Shown here: positions 12,045 to 24,857 of the stretch, piece after piece
Position numbering within the stretch: the first letter of the stretch is position 1
Layout of the letters: each line of letters begins with the position of its first letter
Source of the DNA: Fremontodendron californicum
Taxonomy: Eukaryota; Streptophyta; Magnoliopsida; Malvales; Malvaceae
Direction: 5' to 3'
NCBI GenBank assembly: GCA_030761205.1
Contig: JAULJL010000047.1
Coordinates: 2,921,501 to 2,985,500 of the forward strand
DNA length: 64,000 nt
Program-made: the position numbers and the translations under genes
The notes under the pieces: generated by a model
What the model saw: only the letters and a program-made list of their open reading frames with translations
Database searches by the model: none
Told to the model about the DNA's origin: nothing

Positions 12045-12200
12045 TATCAAGTATCAGGTAATCCGAGTTTAATTCAATTAGTGTATACAATCACTTTTAA
12101 GATGTGATATTCAACAAGTTAAAGGTTCGAATCTCAATATCTATATTCCATTTTCCTATCTTCAAACTACAAATTCTTTTATACAAAAAAAAAAAACATT
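12045..12200 (+). repeat. Possible tRNA-derived SINE
   Basis: A B-box-like GGTTCGAATCTC lies at about 12124, followed by T-rich DNA and an A-run at 12185-12198. An A-box is only weakly visible upstream, so the call is tentative. Confidence 0.35.
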
Positions 12201-12615
12201 AAACGTTATTAATTTTGCATTTGGCAAGTATCAAGCTGGAATCTCATTAAAATAAATCCTAAATGGGACAAAATTCCTATTTATTACTCAAATCAAATAA
12301 TCAAACACTACTTAATAAAACTGTACTTTAAAACTCCCAAGTTCCAAGCAGCAAAACTTTAGTATTATTGATCTCCATGATTTGTAATCTTTTCTTACCA
12401 CATGGCTTTCAATCTCCCTCTTGCCAACATCAAGTAATTAATTTGCAGAGTTTAATTACGTTTCCATATGGGAGCATGACTAGAGACCATTATCGTATTG
12501 AAATATCGTTTTATGATTGAATCACCAAATAAAAAACGTAAATATCCCACTCAATTTGAAACCACGGTACCAAAAAAGTTAATCAAGTTTATTGTGACAT
12601 AAATAAGAATACATT

Positions 12616-13067
12616 CAGTGTTGTTAAGGCGCTTCGCCTTAACGTCAGATAACAAAAAATATTAGACTTTTTCGAGCGAGATGGATTTGATCAGGCACAC
12701 GTCCGATGCGTCTAGACGCATTTTTCATAAGGTTATACTAAAAAATATTGATTCAAGTTCTCTTTTTTTGGTATAGAGTAGGTTGCAACTTGGGGATAAG
12801 GGAAGGGGTTACAAATGCTGAGATTCGAACTCCAGACCTACTGAATGTTACTTTTTAAGGGTGACTGCATGAATCAACTAGGTTAAGCTCTGAATTTATT
12901 TATTTTAAAATTTTTTCATTAACTGTATTTTTACTAGCATGAAAATGACTAATGTTAAACTCTTTACTTTTCAATGATTGAGTATTCAATAATATATATG
13001 GAACCATAAAAAAAGCACACATATTGACCAACAATCTTATTTATTTATTTTATAGATTCAGCCAATT
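12616..13067 (+). mobile_element. Truncated hAT-like element, family C (CAGTGTTG ends)
   Basis: Starts CAGTGTTGTTAAGGCGC like the intact copies at 47061-47592 and 48886-49426, and shares their inner TTTGATCAGGCACACGTC, TTTTTCATTAACTGTA and AATGATTGAGTATTCAATAA segments. The right half is missing where the gypsy LTR begins at 13068. A SINE-like insert at about 12763-12888 interrupts it. Confidence 0.75.
12763..12888 (-). repeat. Possible SINE nested in a family C element
   Basis: Absent from the other family C copies at this point. On the minus strand it has TTAACCTAGTTGATTC (A-box-like), GGAGTTCGAATCTC (B-box-like) and an A-run tail after CTATACC. Flanks AAGTTCTCT / AAGCTCTGA look like a diverged duplication. 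Confidence 0.5.
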
Positions 13068-13378
13068 TGTTACAGTCTGTTAGTTGAGAGAATTATTAGC
13101 TAAGAATGGGCTATTCAATATCGGGCTAGACACTTAAGTCCAAACCATTTAAGTATTTCTTTTCTGTTATTCTTTCTTTTGTTCGTTATTTCAGCTATGC
13201 TGAGTCAGCATGTTTGTTAGCATATACCTGCTGTAATGCGTGAGTGGAGGATAATCTGATGAATAGAATATTTCCTCTCTCTCTCTCTTGAATCTTCTCT
13301 CTAAATTCTTCTTCCTCATTCTTCTTCTTTCTCTCTTATATTTCTCTGTTTCATTGCTGTGTTAGTTGACTGATAAAA
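13068..13378 (+). repeat. 5' LTR of the gypsy element
   Basis: Starts TGTTACAGTCTGTTAG and ends near TTGACTGATAAAA, next to the primer site. It differs from the 3' LTR by a few substitutions and the length of a CT repeat. Confidence 0.9.
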
Positions 13379-13379
13379 C

Positions 13380-13391
13380 TGGTATCAGAGC
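13380..13391 (+). other. Primer binding site (tRNA-Met type)
   Basis: TGGTATCAGAGC, complementary to the 3' end of initiator tRNA-Met, directly follows the 5' LTR. Confidence 0.85.
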
Positions 13392-13406
13392 TACTGAATT
13401 CTGGCT

Positions 13407-14396
13407 ATGGCGAAAGGTGTGACTACCAGGATACAGAAGGAATTGGGGGTCCTTCAGAAAGAGTTCGAGAAAATGGGGGTTGAGATGCGGTCAAACTCTG
13501 ATCAGCTAAGGGCAGAGATGCAGGCAGGACTGGAAACGATGGGAGTTGAGATGCGTAACATGTTCGAAAAACTGATGTTACAATCTCAAGGAGAACCCAG
13601 GCACAGTGCGAGCAGTGGGTCTAGTGAAAAGGGTCCTAATGGCATCAAGGACAAATCGATGCTTGGGAAGGCTGTTGAATCGATCCTGTTGACACCTAAA
13701 ATCGGTGGACATGATGGTGTTTCTGAAACAGCCTGACTTCACACCAAATTGTCTAAACTTGAATGTCCTCATTTTGATGGGAATGACTTCCGTGGATGGT
13801 GGTTGAATATCGAGCAGTTTTTCGAGGCAGACCAGACTTCTGAAGCAGAGAAGGTACGCATTGTCATGATGCATCTTGAAGGAAAAACTCTTCAATGGCA
13901 CCAGCGGTTCATGAAGACTCAGGAAGGGATTACAGAGGTAAGTTGGGTTCACTACTCCTCTGAAATGAGAGCTAGGTTCAGTGAGAATAAATTCACTGAC
14001 CCAATGTTTGAAATTGTTAGTTTGAAGCATACTGGTTCTGTAGATGAATATTTTGAGGATTTTGAAAGCCTGCTGAATTTGTTACAATTACCAGATGACT
14101 ATGCCCTTAGCATTTTCATTAGCAATTTGAAAGCAGATATTTCCAAACCTGTGCGTTTGTTCTATCCCAAATCATTAACCCATGCCTATCACTTAGCCAA
14201 ACAGTTAGAGTCTCTGGTGTTCAATCTACCTAGGAAACCTCCAGCCTTGTCCAAAATACTTTCCTATCCTATGCCATCCATAACATCACTCAACCACCCC
14301 CAAAATCAGACCTACCCCCACTATTACCGACCCCAAGAAACATTTTCCCTGCCTATCAATCACAACCTAGATACTTCCCAGTACAAACACCTCTAA
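13407..14396 (+). pseudogene. gypsy gag, interrupted
   Basis: An ATG frame at 13407-13736 has a coiled N-terminal part with repeated GVEMR motifs and ends at a stop. A second frame at 13749-14396 carries the retrotransposon gag domain (PHFDGNDFRGWWLNIEQFF, MMHLEGKTLQWHQRF). The break is at about 13736. Confidence 0.85.
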
Positions 14397-14487
14397 ACCT
14401 CTCAATTACAAACCTGAACTTAATAAAAACATTACCAAAACCCCAACCAGGGAAGAGAGGGATGACAGAAGGAGAAAGGGATTATGC

Positions 14488-17400
14488 ATGTGGTGTGGAG
14501 TTAAATTCATACCAGGGTACAAGTGTATGCGATCCCAACTTTATCAAATTCTAGTTGATGACAGTGAAGAGGTATCAACAGAACCTGAAGAATTCTTGGA
14601 TTGTGTTGAATCCATTGAAGAAGTGAGTAGTGAAAACTCTGATAAGCTGAAGCAACATGTCATATCTTTACATGCCTTAGTAGGTACTGCAGGTCCTCAA
14701 ACGATGAGAATGTTGGGAAGGGTTAAGAATCACAAAGTAACCCTTCTGGTGGATTCTGGAAGCACACATGACTTCATTGACCAATTCTTGGTCAAGAGGT
14801 TGGGCTGTCATACACAACGAGTTCAAGGAGTTAAGGTGGTAGTGGCTAATGGGGCTCAAATTGTTAAGGAATTATGCAAGGGAGTTCAGTGGGAATCACA
14901 AGGATATGTTCAGTGCACTGACTTTCTAGTGTTACCTTTAATGGGATGTGATTTGGTGTTGGGTGTACAATGGCTAAAGGGTTTAGGTCATGTTCTCTGG
15001 GACTTTAATAAACTCACTATGCAATTTTCCTTGGAAAATATCAGTTACCATCTCAAGGGGCTCGTTGCTGATACAATTTCTGTTGCTACTGGAAAACAGC
15101 TTACTAAGTTATCCAATTGTTCTAAGAAGACCTGTACATTGTTGGTCACTGAAGTTCAATATCCTACTGTGATGAATGAACATGACAAGAAGGATCAGCA
15201 AGCTGAATGACCTAAAGATCTCTCTCGATTACTGGTTACTTATTCTACAGTATTTGAGATTCCAACAAGACTCCCACCACATCGACCTCAAGACCACAGG
15301 ATTATGTTGACAGATGAGTCTGAGGTTGTCAAATTCAAACCTTACCGGTATCCATCCTTACAAAAGGATGAAATTGAGAAATTAGTAGCAGAAATAAAGA
15401 ACACAGGCATTATAAGAGACAACACAAGTACGTTTGCATCTCCAGTTGTCTTAGTAAAAAAGAAGGACGGGTCTTGGAGAATGTGCATAGACTATCGACA
15501 GCTTAACAAACTGACCATAAAGGACAGATTTCCTATTCCTCTGGTGGAAGAGCTGTTGGATGAGCTCACTGGTGCTTGTTTTTTCTCGAAGCTGGACCTT
15601 CGTTCGGGATACCATCAGGTGAGAATGCATGAAAATGATGTTCATAAAACGGCTTTCCGAACACATCAGGGACAGTATGAGTTCTTAGTAATGCCTTTTG
15701 GGCTTACTAATGCTCCTTCAACTTTCCAAAGAATTATGAACAATATATTCCAGCCTTACCTCAGAAAGTTTGTTTTGGTGTTCTTTGATGACATCCTAGT
15801 ATATTTTACAACTTGGTTGTTACACTTACAACATCTTGAGTCTGTGTTTGCTGTCCTGTTACACCATCAGCTGTATGTCAAGTTTTCTAAGTGTGAATTT
15901 GGAGCTAGACAAATTGAGTATCTCGGTCATATCATCAGTCATGAGGGAGTATCAATGGATGTTACAAAGGTCTCTTGTATTATCAATTGGCCATTGCCTT
16001 AATCCATCAAAGAACTACGAGGGTTCTTAGGGTTAACGGGATATTACAGGAGGTTTGTTAAGGATTATGGTTCCATCGCACAGCCTTTCACTGCCTTGCT
16101 CAAGAAGAATGCTTTTGTCTGGAGTGAGCAAGCCACAGTGGCCTGGCACAAGCTCAAGGAAGCTATGGTTAATGCCCCTGTATTAGCATTACCAAACTTC
16201 AATGCCACTTTTGTCGTGGAGTCCGATGCTTCCAGTTCTGGAATTGGTGCAGTGCTTACTCAAGGTGGAAGACCCGTAGCATACTTTAGCAAAGGGTTAT
16301 CTATATGGCACCAGGCATTGTCAGTGTACGAAAAGGAGATGCTAGCCATTTTGACTGCTGTAAAAAAATGGAATGGTTACTTGTTGGGTAGACATTTTCA
16401 GATTAAGACTGATCACCACAGTCTTAAATTTCTCTTAGACCAGAAGACTACTACCCCTGCTCAGCAACTCTGGGTGGTAAAGATGATGGGTTATGATTAC
16501 GAATTGGTCTTTAGGAAAAAGGGCTCACAATGTGGTAGCTGACTCTCTCTCTCGCTGGCCAATAGTTGAATGTAACGCTATTTCTGTGCTGGACACTGAT
16601 TTGTTAAGTCAGATCAAGAACACTTGGGTACAAGATCCTTCCCTTGTACATCTCATTCATAGACTCAAACAAGCTACAGGACCAATTTCTAAATATAATT
16701 GGGAGGCTGGACAGTTAAGACGAAATGGCAAGCTTTTGGTGGGAGCTGATTTGGAATTGAGGAAGACACTTCTGCGATATTTCCACAGTTCTTCGATTGG
16801 AGGTCACTCAGGAGTTGATGCCACAATGAAAAGAATATCTAGTGTGGTGTACTGGAAGGGTCTCAAACGCGAAATACGATAATTCATTCGCGAATGTACC
16901 ACCTGTCAAACTTGCAAATATGATCCTTCCGCATATCCAGGTTGTTGCAGCCCTTGCCAGTGCCTAACCGAATCTGGACTGATATCTCCCTCGATTTCAT
17001 TGAAGGTCTTCCTAAATCAGGGGGCAAAGACACGATCATGGTTGTGGTTGACAGACTGAGCAAGTATGCTCACTTCCTTCCCTTGGCTCACCCTTTTTCT
17101 GCTTTGGTGGTTGCTCAAGTTTTTCTTGACAACATTTATAAACTTCATGGTGTTCCAAGTAGTATCGTCTCCGATCGAGATAAGATATTTACTAGCATGT
17201 TTTGGAATGAGCTATTTCGGTTACTGGGTACTGATTTGAAGATGTCGACTTCTTATCATCCTCAGACTGATGGTCAAACTGAGGTGGTGAACCGAAGCTT
17301 AGAGACATATCTTCGATGCATGACTAGAAAGCGACCCAAGGACTGGTACAAGTGGATTCCACTGGCTGAATGGTGGTATAACACCAATTACCATACTGCC

Positions 17401-18018
17401 ACACACACCACTCCCTATGAAGCAGTCTATGGTCAACCAGTCCCTACTCATCTGCCCTACCTTCCTAGAGACTCTAAGGTGGAAGCTATAGATCGAAGCT
17501 TACAGATTAGGGAAGCTGCTATTCAACTCCTCAGGTTCCATCTACAACGCTCCCAACATAGAATGAAGCAGCAAGCAGATAAACACAGGACTGACAGACA
17601 ATTCCAACTAGGGGATTATATGTATCTGAAGCTTCAGCCGTATAGGCAAAACACTGTGGTTCATCGAGCTTGTTTGAAGCTCTCTGCTAAATACTTTGGC
17701 CCTTATCAGGTGTTAGCCAAAGTAGGCGCTGTCGCTTATTGTTTGAAACTTCCAGCAGACTCCAAGATTCATCTAGTGTTCCATGTCTGTCAGTTGAAGA
17801 AGTCTGTGGGATCAACTACTACTACGACTTTACCAATTTTAGACATTGATGGGTTGATAGCCAAGGAACCTATAGCGATACTGGCAAGACGACTGACTAA
17901 GAGGAAAGGACGTGCTGTCACAGAGGTCTTGGTGCACTGGAGTAACTGTTTTCCTGAGGATGCTAGTTGGGAGTGTCTGTATGAGCTTCAACAGGAGTTT
18001 CCAGACTTTGATCCTTGA
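14488..18018 (+). pseudogene. gypsy pol: protease, RT, RNase H, integrase, chromodomain
   Basis: Frame segments at 14488-15210, 15304-16002, 16096-16542, 16493-16882 and 16942-18018. The first has a zinc-knuckle-like MWCGVKFIPGYKC and the protease motif LLVDSGSTHDFI. The second is reverse transcriptase (KLDLRSGYHQVRM, VFFDDILVYF). The third is RNase H (VVESDASSSGIGAVL, LKFLLDQKTTTP). The last two hold the integrase zinc finger, the catalytic core (WTDISLDFIEGL, IVSDRDKIFTS, YHPQTDGQTEVVNR) and a C-terminal chromodomain (ILARRLTKRKGRAVTEVLVH, then WECLYELQQEFP). Stops or frame changes near 15210, 16000, 16540 and 16882 make it nonfunctional. Confidence 0.92.
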
Positions 18019-18048
18019 GGACAAGGATCTTTTTTAGGGAAGGGTATT

Positions 18049-18355
18049 TGTTACAGTCTGTTAGTTGAGAGAATTATTAGCTAAGAATGGGCTATTCAAT
18101 ATCGGGCTAGACACTTAAGTCCAAACCATTTAAGTATTTCTTTTCCGTTATTCTTTCTTTTGTTCGTTATTTCAGCTATGCTGAGTCAGCATGTTTGTTA
18201 GCATATACCTGCTGTAATGCGTGAGTGGAGGATAATCTGATGAATAGAATATTTCCTCTCTCTCTTGAATCTTCTCTCTAAATTCTTCTTCCTCATTCTT
18301 CTTCTTTCTCTCTTATATTTATCTGTTTCATTGCTGTGTTAGTTGACTGATAACA
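18049..18355 (+). repeat. 3' LTR of the gypsy element
   Basis: Starts TGTTACAGTCTGTTAG and ends TTGACTGATAACA. A purine-rich tract (TTTTTAGGGAAGGGTAT) precedes it. Confidence 0.9.
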
Positions 18356-18949
18356 AAAAGCAAAGAAGAAATAAAGAATTGTGACCTTTTAATTGGATGA
18401 TTACTCGATTGCGCGATCGGGTCGAACGATCTACTTAAAATGTAAGAGATTTCGTAATTTTTTTTTTATTATAGATTTTACCCACGAGACATTCTTTAAA
18501 AGTATTATCTATAATAATATTTTTATTTAATATTTTAAAATAATGAATAAAATTATTAATTATTATATTTAATATAAAATTAGTATTATAAATAATATAA
18601 TTAATCTAAAAACAATCTAAGAATATTGATTAGCAAAATTCTTTTTTTTATTTGTTAGAAAAATTCTGCTCAGATTGTCAGGCTGATGCATTAATAATCT
18701 TCAATTCTTTTCTTTTTTTTTAATAAAGAATCGAGAAAATTATGCAATTAAACCTGCAGGTTTGGAAAAAAAAAAAAAAAATCTTTATTCTTCGCCAAGA
18801 AGGATACAATTTCATTGGTTTAGAAAAGTACTGGAAATTTGAATCAAGGTATAGTAAATTATTTTAAAATGAAATTTTCACACTTTCATAAAGAAATGAA
18901 AGATAATACATGATTGAGATTTTGGGGGCCGTGGTCCCTGTAAGTAGAC
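18356..18949. other. AT-rich spacer
   Basis: No gene seen. A-runs near 18765-18780. The missing right half of the family C hAT element does not appear here. Confidence 0.5.
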
Positions 18950-19135
18950 TTAATAATTTTAGACACCATACAAAAAAATAATACAAACACGATACGAATA
19001 TATAAATGTATTAAAATTTATATAACACGAATTATTAACGTATCAAAATTTATATAATTATATAATACCTTAAATACGATTATGATAAATAAAAATATAT
19101 AAACACGATATTAATACACAGATTACCAAATGTAC
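18950..19135 (+). mobile_element. MITE family B copy
   Basis: Begins TAGACTTAATAATTTTAGAC and contains the AACACGAATTATTAACGTA and TTAAATACGATTATGATA cores. Confidence 0.65.
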
Positions 19136-19909
19136 CTGCAAGCCCTCTAGATTCGACATTGTTTCAAATGTTTAAATAATCGGATGATGATTGAATTAAT
19201 TACATGTTCAGTTTTTAATTCAATCGGTTAATTGAATTCATGTAATTATTAAAAACCGAATCGAATGCTGAATCAATAGGAGTTTTGATTCTCAATTCAA
19301 TAGATCGATTCAAAAAAATATTAATATTAAATGCATAATTTTAATATTAAATAAATATTAATAAATACTTAATAAAATATGATAATCTTTAATATAAAAA
19401 TAAGACATTCAAATTTAAAATTTCATTACTTATAAAAAAAAAATTAATAATAAGATAAACTTTAAAATCAATTTAGCTGATTTAATCAAGTGTTGATCAA
19501 TTCTTGACCGATTCGTTAAACACCCAATTTTATATCTCTTATGGTCAAACAACCTATCAATTTCGATTCAACCGATACAATTCATCATCTAATCTAATAT
19601 TTTAATTACTAAATACATGTATCGATTATGCTTTAAATGCATAGTTTATTTTAATATATATTAAATATGACACGTATATATTAAATAAATATATTTGGCT
19701 TAATGGTTAGTATTTTATTAAAGGGTTTTGCTAATGAGTACCTTAGGATATTTTTTAAGGTTAGTTAATATATTATTTATAACAATAACGTTGTATTAAA
19801 TGCAAAAGTTGATAACTTTATTAATCATTTTCAATGCATTGATTGAAGATATTATTATATTTAATAACCTTAAAGAGTGTGCGTAGAGCACCCGTATTTC
19901 ACTAGATAG
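19136..19909. other. Spacer with hAT-like AATCGGTTAATTG repeats
   Basis: Positions 19180-19600 contain repeated AATTGAATT and CGATTCAA words like those in family E, but with no definable ends. No gene. Confidence 0.4.
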
Positions 19910-20078
19910 TATTTTATTAGATACGTTAATAATTCGTATTATATAGATTTTGAGACATTCGTGTATTCGTATCATGTTCGTATTCGTGTTATTTTTTCGT
20001 ATCGTGTTTGTATCGTGTTTTTAGTTATTTTTTCGTGTTTTGTTCGTGTCGTGTCCAATATTATTAGATCTAGATAAA
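19910..20078 (-). mobile_element. MITE family B copy (minus)
   Basis: Reads ATACGTTAATAATTCGTATT and then TTCGTGTTTTGTTCGTGTCG, the reverse complement of the family core. Confidence 0.65.
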
Positions 20079-20184
20079 TATTGACCCTATCGTGAATGTT
20101 GATTAATTGATGGCGACAAGTTATCAATTCATCATAAAGTTATAAACAATATTTCACCTAAAACATACTTTAGAAGAAAAAAAG

Positions 20185-20772
20185 GTTAGGCAAAATTTTC
20201 ACTAGCTAGATATTAAAATTTATCATCATAGTTTAAGTTGATTGATATTTTTCATTATATTTTTGAAATTAGAATAAATTTGCTACTATATTTTTATTTG
20301 ATTGGATTTTACTACTAAATTTTGGTTTTTGATTTAATTTTACCAATCAATTTTGACTTTGAAAGATTTAAAGATAAAATTAATTTATTAAAAATATTAA
20401 AAATTAAAAAATTAACATAAAATTTTTATTTTATAAAAAGACTAAAGTTTAAACTTTTTTGATATTTTTTATTAATTAATTTATTAAACCTTAATTATTA
20501 AAATAAAATATTTGAAGATTTTTAAAAAAAAAATTTGGTTTTAAAATCATCCAAGATCAAAATTGAGTGGCAAAATTCAATCAAAAATCAAAATCTAGTG
20601 ACAAAATTCAAACAAACAAAAGTAAAGTGACAAAATTCAATATTTAGTTAAAATATAGTAGCAAATTTGCATTTAATCCTAAAAATATAATAGTAAATAT
20701 CAATCAAAATAAATTATAGTGGCAAATTTTAATATCCACCTATAATATGGTAACAAATTTGCCCCTTAATAT
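20185..20772. mobile_element. Fold-back (long TIR) element
   Basis: The right arm (about 20545-20772), reverse-complemented, matches the left arm (about 20185-20370) through repeated motifs such as TTTGCTACTATATTTT and TTTTGATTTTTGATTGAATT. The arms are about 200 bp around an A/T spacer. No clear target duplication. Confidence 0.65.
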
Positions 20773-21061
20773 ATATAAAAAAAAAAAATAATAAAAAAAA
20801 AGCTACTTACAAGGAAATCTCTAAAGAGAAATGTCAATTTTTTTTCTAAAATGAAATCGTAATCTTAATCTATGAATAAAAAATAAGATTATAAATATTA
20901 AAATTCAAACTTTAAATTTATTATATGTTATTTTTTAAAAATAATTACATTAATCAATTACACTAAACTCAAATTTTACCTTATAATACATCTTTCAACC
21001 CCTTAAAAATCACAAAGCAGAGAAAAGTCCTAACAATTTTTTTTTTTTTGTTATAAACCTA

Positions 21062-21312
21062 GCAATATTGGACACGATGCGATTACACGATATGAATACG
21101 ATACGAAAAAAAAATAATTAAAAATACAACACAAACACGATACGACACGAAAAAATAACACGAACACAATACGAATACACGAATGTCTCAAAATCTATAT
21201 AATACAAATTATTAACGTATCAAAATTTATATAAATATAAAATACCTTAAACACAATTATGATATGATAAAATATATAATTAAATACGAATACATAAATT
21301 ATTAGATCGGAT
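21062..21312 (+). mobile_element. MITE family B copy
   Basis: Contains GACACGATGCGATTACACGA and AATACACGAATGTCTCAAAA, and ends ATAAATTATTAGATC. Confidence 0.7.
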
Positions 21313-21589
21313 AGTGAAGCTATTTGGTGCAAACGGTGATTTTACAATCCTTTTAAAAGCGCCAACTATAGGATAATCATGGCAGATTTTGTTAATTACT
21401 AGCTAGGGAAGCTAACCTGGTTAATAATGCCTGGATTTCTGCAATGTTCTTGTTTCGATTAGATTTAATTTTCCATCTTAAATTGAATATTTTGTCTGTA
21501 TTAACATTTAACACTTCCATTTTTTAGGGAAAAAAAAATACACACGAGCTTTATTTAAGTTTCGAGATCAGTCAAAGAATTTTGTTATA

Positions 21590-21838
21590 TCCATATTCAT
21601 GTATTTTATCATATTATAATCATATTTAAAGTATTTTATATTTATATAAATTTTGATACGTTAATCATTAATGTCTTTTTGTAGGCACCTTTTGGACTCA
21701 ACATTAGTAATTCGTATTATATAGATTTTGAGATATTCTTATATTCGTATCATGTTTGTATTATTTTTTTCTTATCATATTTTTAATGATTTTTTTGTAT
21801 CGTATTCGTATCGTGTTCAATATTACTAAATCTTGACA
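21590..21838 (-). mobile_element. MITE family B copy (minus)
   Basis: The minus-strand core (TTGATACGTTAATCATTAAT, then ATTCGTATCGTGTTCAATAT) is split by a short foreign segment, GTAGGCACCTTTTGGACTCA, at about 21683. Confidence 0.6.
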
Positions 21839-22327
21839 TATGAATCTTTTATTATTATACCATGAATTTTTACCTGCAGATATTTGATCGGCTCATAGAT
21901 ATTTAATAGCTTCAAACATAATAAATATGTAATTTATACTCATCAAACTTACAAGCATTTATTGGCCAAAAAAAATATTACAAGCATTTAACAATCGAAT
22001 ATAAATAAGTAAATGCTGATATAAAATAAAAATATATATATAAAAACTGAATCTTTTGATTATTTTTTACTTTCATTATGAAAATTCTTTAATTACATAC
22101 TAACTTAAATATCAAAATACGTTTCAAAAACTAAACTCAAATGCTTCTATGATATCTACAACTACAAATTACCTTCAACTTTTTGCCTGACAATCCTCGT
22201 TAATTCATCCGGCTCCTCCCTTAAGAAACATCGACAAATTTATTCTCATCATTAAAGCTAAAAATGTAGAAATTATTAATTATATCTTAGAGAAATTAAA
22301 CATGGAACGAATATGAAGATGTCGGTA

Positions 22328-22840
22328 AATAAAAGTATAATTATTTGGAAGGTTACTGTACTTTATCATATAATATAAATTAGTTCATCTATTATAAAAT
22401 TAAGTAATTTAGTTATTCTTCTTTTAAAATTAAAGCAAAAAGATAAAATCACTAAGTGAACTGTTAAAAAAGTTGATGTGGCATTTATCCTGTGTTTAAT
22501 TAATGACGTGGATGTCAAATACTTACGTGGCACCAATTAAATATATTACTTTAAGATGATGTGGACAAAATAAGTAATCAAGTTGTTGAAATTATATTAT
22601 TTATTTTGTCCCCGTAATCTTAAAATAATATATTTTATTAGTGTAACGTCAGCATTTGACATCCACATCATCAATTAAACAAAAGTTAAATACCACGTCA
22701 GTTTTTTTAAACGGTTCACGTTACACCAGTTAGTAATTTACTTTTTTCTTCAATTTTAAAAAAATAAAGACTAAATTATCCAATTTTATAATAAAAAGAT
22801 TAATTTACATTAGATAATATAATACAGGATCTTTCAAATA
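22328..22840. mobile_element. Fold-back MULE-like MITE
   Basis: The left arm (about 22330-22545) and right arm (about 22630-22838) are inverted copies, sharing motifs such as GACGTGGATGTCAAAT / ATTTGACATCCACATC. Flanks TAATTATTT / AAATACTTT match 6 of 9, weak support for a 9-bp duplication. Confidence 0.65.
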
Positions 22841-23384
22841 CTTTGATCGTTAAATAGTTCAAAGTTTAGAAACGAGTAGTATAATTCTTCTGAAAGAAAT
22901 TTCAACTTTTTAGGTTTCTACATACTTGAAACTGGATATACATAACCTGCAAACACAATAATTTATTGACAAAACTAATTGGCTTGATAAATGAAAAAGA
23001 AAGAAGAATTAAAATAGATACTGAAACTAAAGATTACAGACAAATCCCACCATCTTTTTTTCTTCATTTGAATGTCGACGATAAATAACGACAGTGAAAA
23101 AAATCAAAATCGTAAAATAATAACCATAATATTTCGTTGCGATCGCTATTTAAATTTATTACAGCAACAATATCAATTTCTTTCTCACTTGGCTCCAAGT
23201 GAGAATTGGAGAGCAGAATATAAAGAAAATAAAGAAGAAAGAGAGAGATATTGAGGAGGAAAGTAGTTGGAAAAGATATAAGTGGGGGATCTATAAAACT
23301 ACTAAGGAAATGGGTGCAATTTATAGAGGAGTAAATTTAGCTGGGCGTCAATTTGGGACCTGAATAGAGTAGTTACATGAAGGG
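22841..23384. other. Spacer, no gene seen
   Basis: AT-rich. A short open frame at 23072-23254 has no protein-like pattern. Confidence 0.45.
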
Positions 23385-23755
23385 ATCGCAATGGACGGGA
23401 CGGGGAGGATTTTGTAATATTCGCCCTTGCTCCGTCATTTGAATACTCTGCCTGTTTCCCGTCCCTCTCCGTCGTAGATGTTGAGATTTCAATACTACTA
23501 TCACCTCTATCGATGTCGGTTACATTCATAACCGCTCCGCCCCGCCCCGCTCCGTCCAATTTAAATGTAAATTTAGTTGTATTACTTCATTATCTTTTTA
23601 AAAGCTAAATATTTAAGGGTAAAATAGTAATTTCAATATTCGGGGCGGGGTGGGGCAAAGCATGCAATTATCAAAACTGCTCCATCCCCGCTTTTCAAAA
23701 AAAAAAAAAAAAAACGTCTCGCCCCACTCTGCCTCCACTGTTCAAAAAAAAAAAA
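23385..23755. repeat. GC-rich MITE-like repeat (GGGGCGGGG motifs)
   Basis: Starts AGGGATCGCAATGGACGGGA, carries CCGCCCCGCCCCGCTCCG near the middle and GGGGCGGGGTGGGGC near 23642. This is far more GC-rich than the surrounding DNA and resembles plant MITEs starting GGGATGGCAATGGGGCGGGG. The right end is unclear because of A-runs. Confidence 0.5.
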
Positions 23756-24279
23756 AATCTCTTCATTCATAACGGATCGGTTCGAAATCCATCGGACGAT
23801 TTGGATTTGTCATCCCATTAATTAATTAGGTTAAATCTTAAGTGTCCAAATCCTTTTTTTATTGTATTATATAATGTTGTAGTTGCAAACGTTAAAAATA
23901 TATTAATTTATTCATATTTTAAAATTTAATAAAAGAAATAAAAAAAATACTAAAATTATTGAGCTAAAATCATCTATTTGATTTACAAATCAATACCTTT
24001 GATCCAATCTCAATCAATTAACTCATTTTAAAGGGTGAAACTGACCAAGCCTCACCTTTCAAGCTTTGGTAATTTTAAGTCCAAAATTAACTAACACGTC
24101 TGATTGATCAAATATGGTTAATGCATTAGAGTTATTGAACAAGGATCTTAAGCTAAATTATGATGCAAAAGTGAGGTACCCTTTAATTTTTAAATGGCCA
24201 CAAAGAAATTCTAATCATATAAAAGCAATGCAAATGGGGTGAGAGATGCAGTAAAAAAAAATGCAAAACCCTTTTATTA

Positions 24280-24480
24280 TATAACGTAGGTCAAATTGTA
24301 CGATCGATCTTTTTACTTTAACAAAATTGTGAATTTAATCCTTATAAATTTATTTGTACAAATTGAATCTTTCAACTTTTATAAATTACAAAATTGAATC
24401 CAATTATTGACGGGATCAATATTTCTCTGTTAAGTGTGCTGATATGTGATGACATGACTGTTGATTATATTGAGGTGGCA
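24280..24480. repeat. Possible single arm of a fold-back MITE
   Basis: ACAAAATTGTGAATTTAATC and GTGATGACATGACTG resemble the arms of other fold-back elements here, but no inverted partner is seen nearby. Confidence 0.35.
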
Positions 24481-24857
24481 TAAACTAAAACTAAAATTTC
24501 ACACACTTTATATTTTTTAAAATATAATAAATTATGTTCTTAAAAAATTAAATGTAAAAATAATAATAATAATAATAATTTTGGTAGTGGATGATTTTTT
24601 TTTAAAATGCATAGTTTTTTAGAAGTAAATAAGTAATTTTTTATAACAAATTATTATATATATATATTCTTATTTATTTTTTTTATTTTTTAACACTTAA
24701 TGATTTTTTGGTATTTTCAGTGACTGAAATAGTGTCACTTGATTAAGTGACACCAACTCAGCCACTCATTTTATATATATCCTTTTATATATAGATGATG
24801 CTGAAATTTTAAAATACATAAATGATGATATGTTATTGTTTGGGCATGTGATTTTTT

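Larger units (their letters stand above)
13068..18355 (+). mobile_element. Ty3/gypsy retrotransposon, chromovirus type
   Basis: Two near-identical LTRs (13068 to about 13378 and 18049-18355) enclose a primer site TGGTATCAGAGC at 13380, gag, and pol in the order protease, reverse transcriptase, RNase H, integrase, chromodomain. That order and the C-terminal chromodomain place it among plant chromoviruses. The coding region has several stops and frame changes, so this copy is not autonomous. Left flank CAATT and right flank AAAAG do not match, so the expected 5-bp duplication is missing. The left flank is the family C hAT element. Confidence 0.93.

Noticed and set aside
13578..14030. 150-codon minus-strand frame
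   Set aside because: It lies antisense to gypsy gag, which has clear domain matches on the plus strand.
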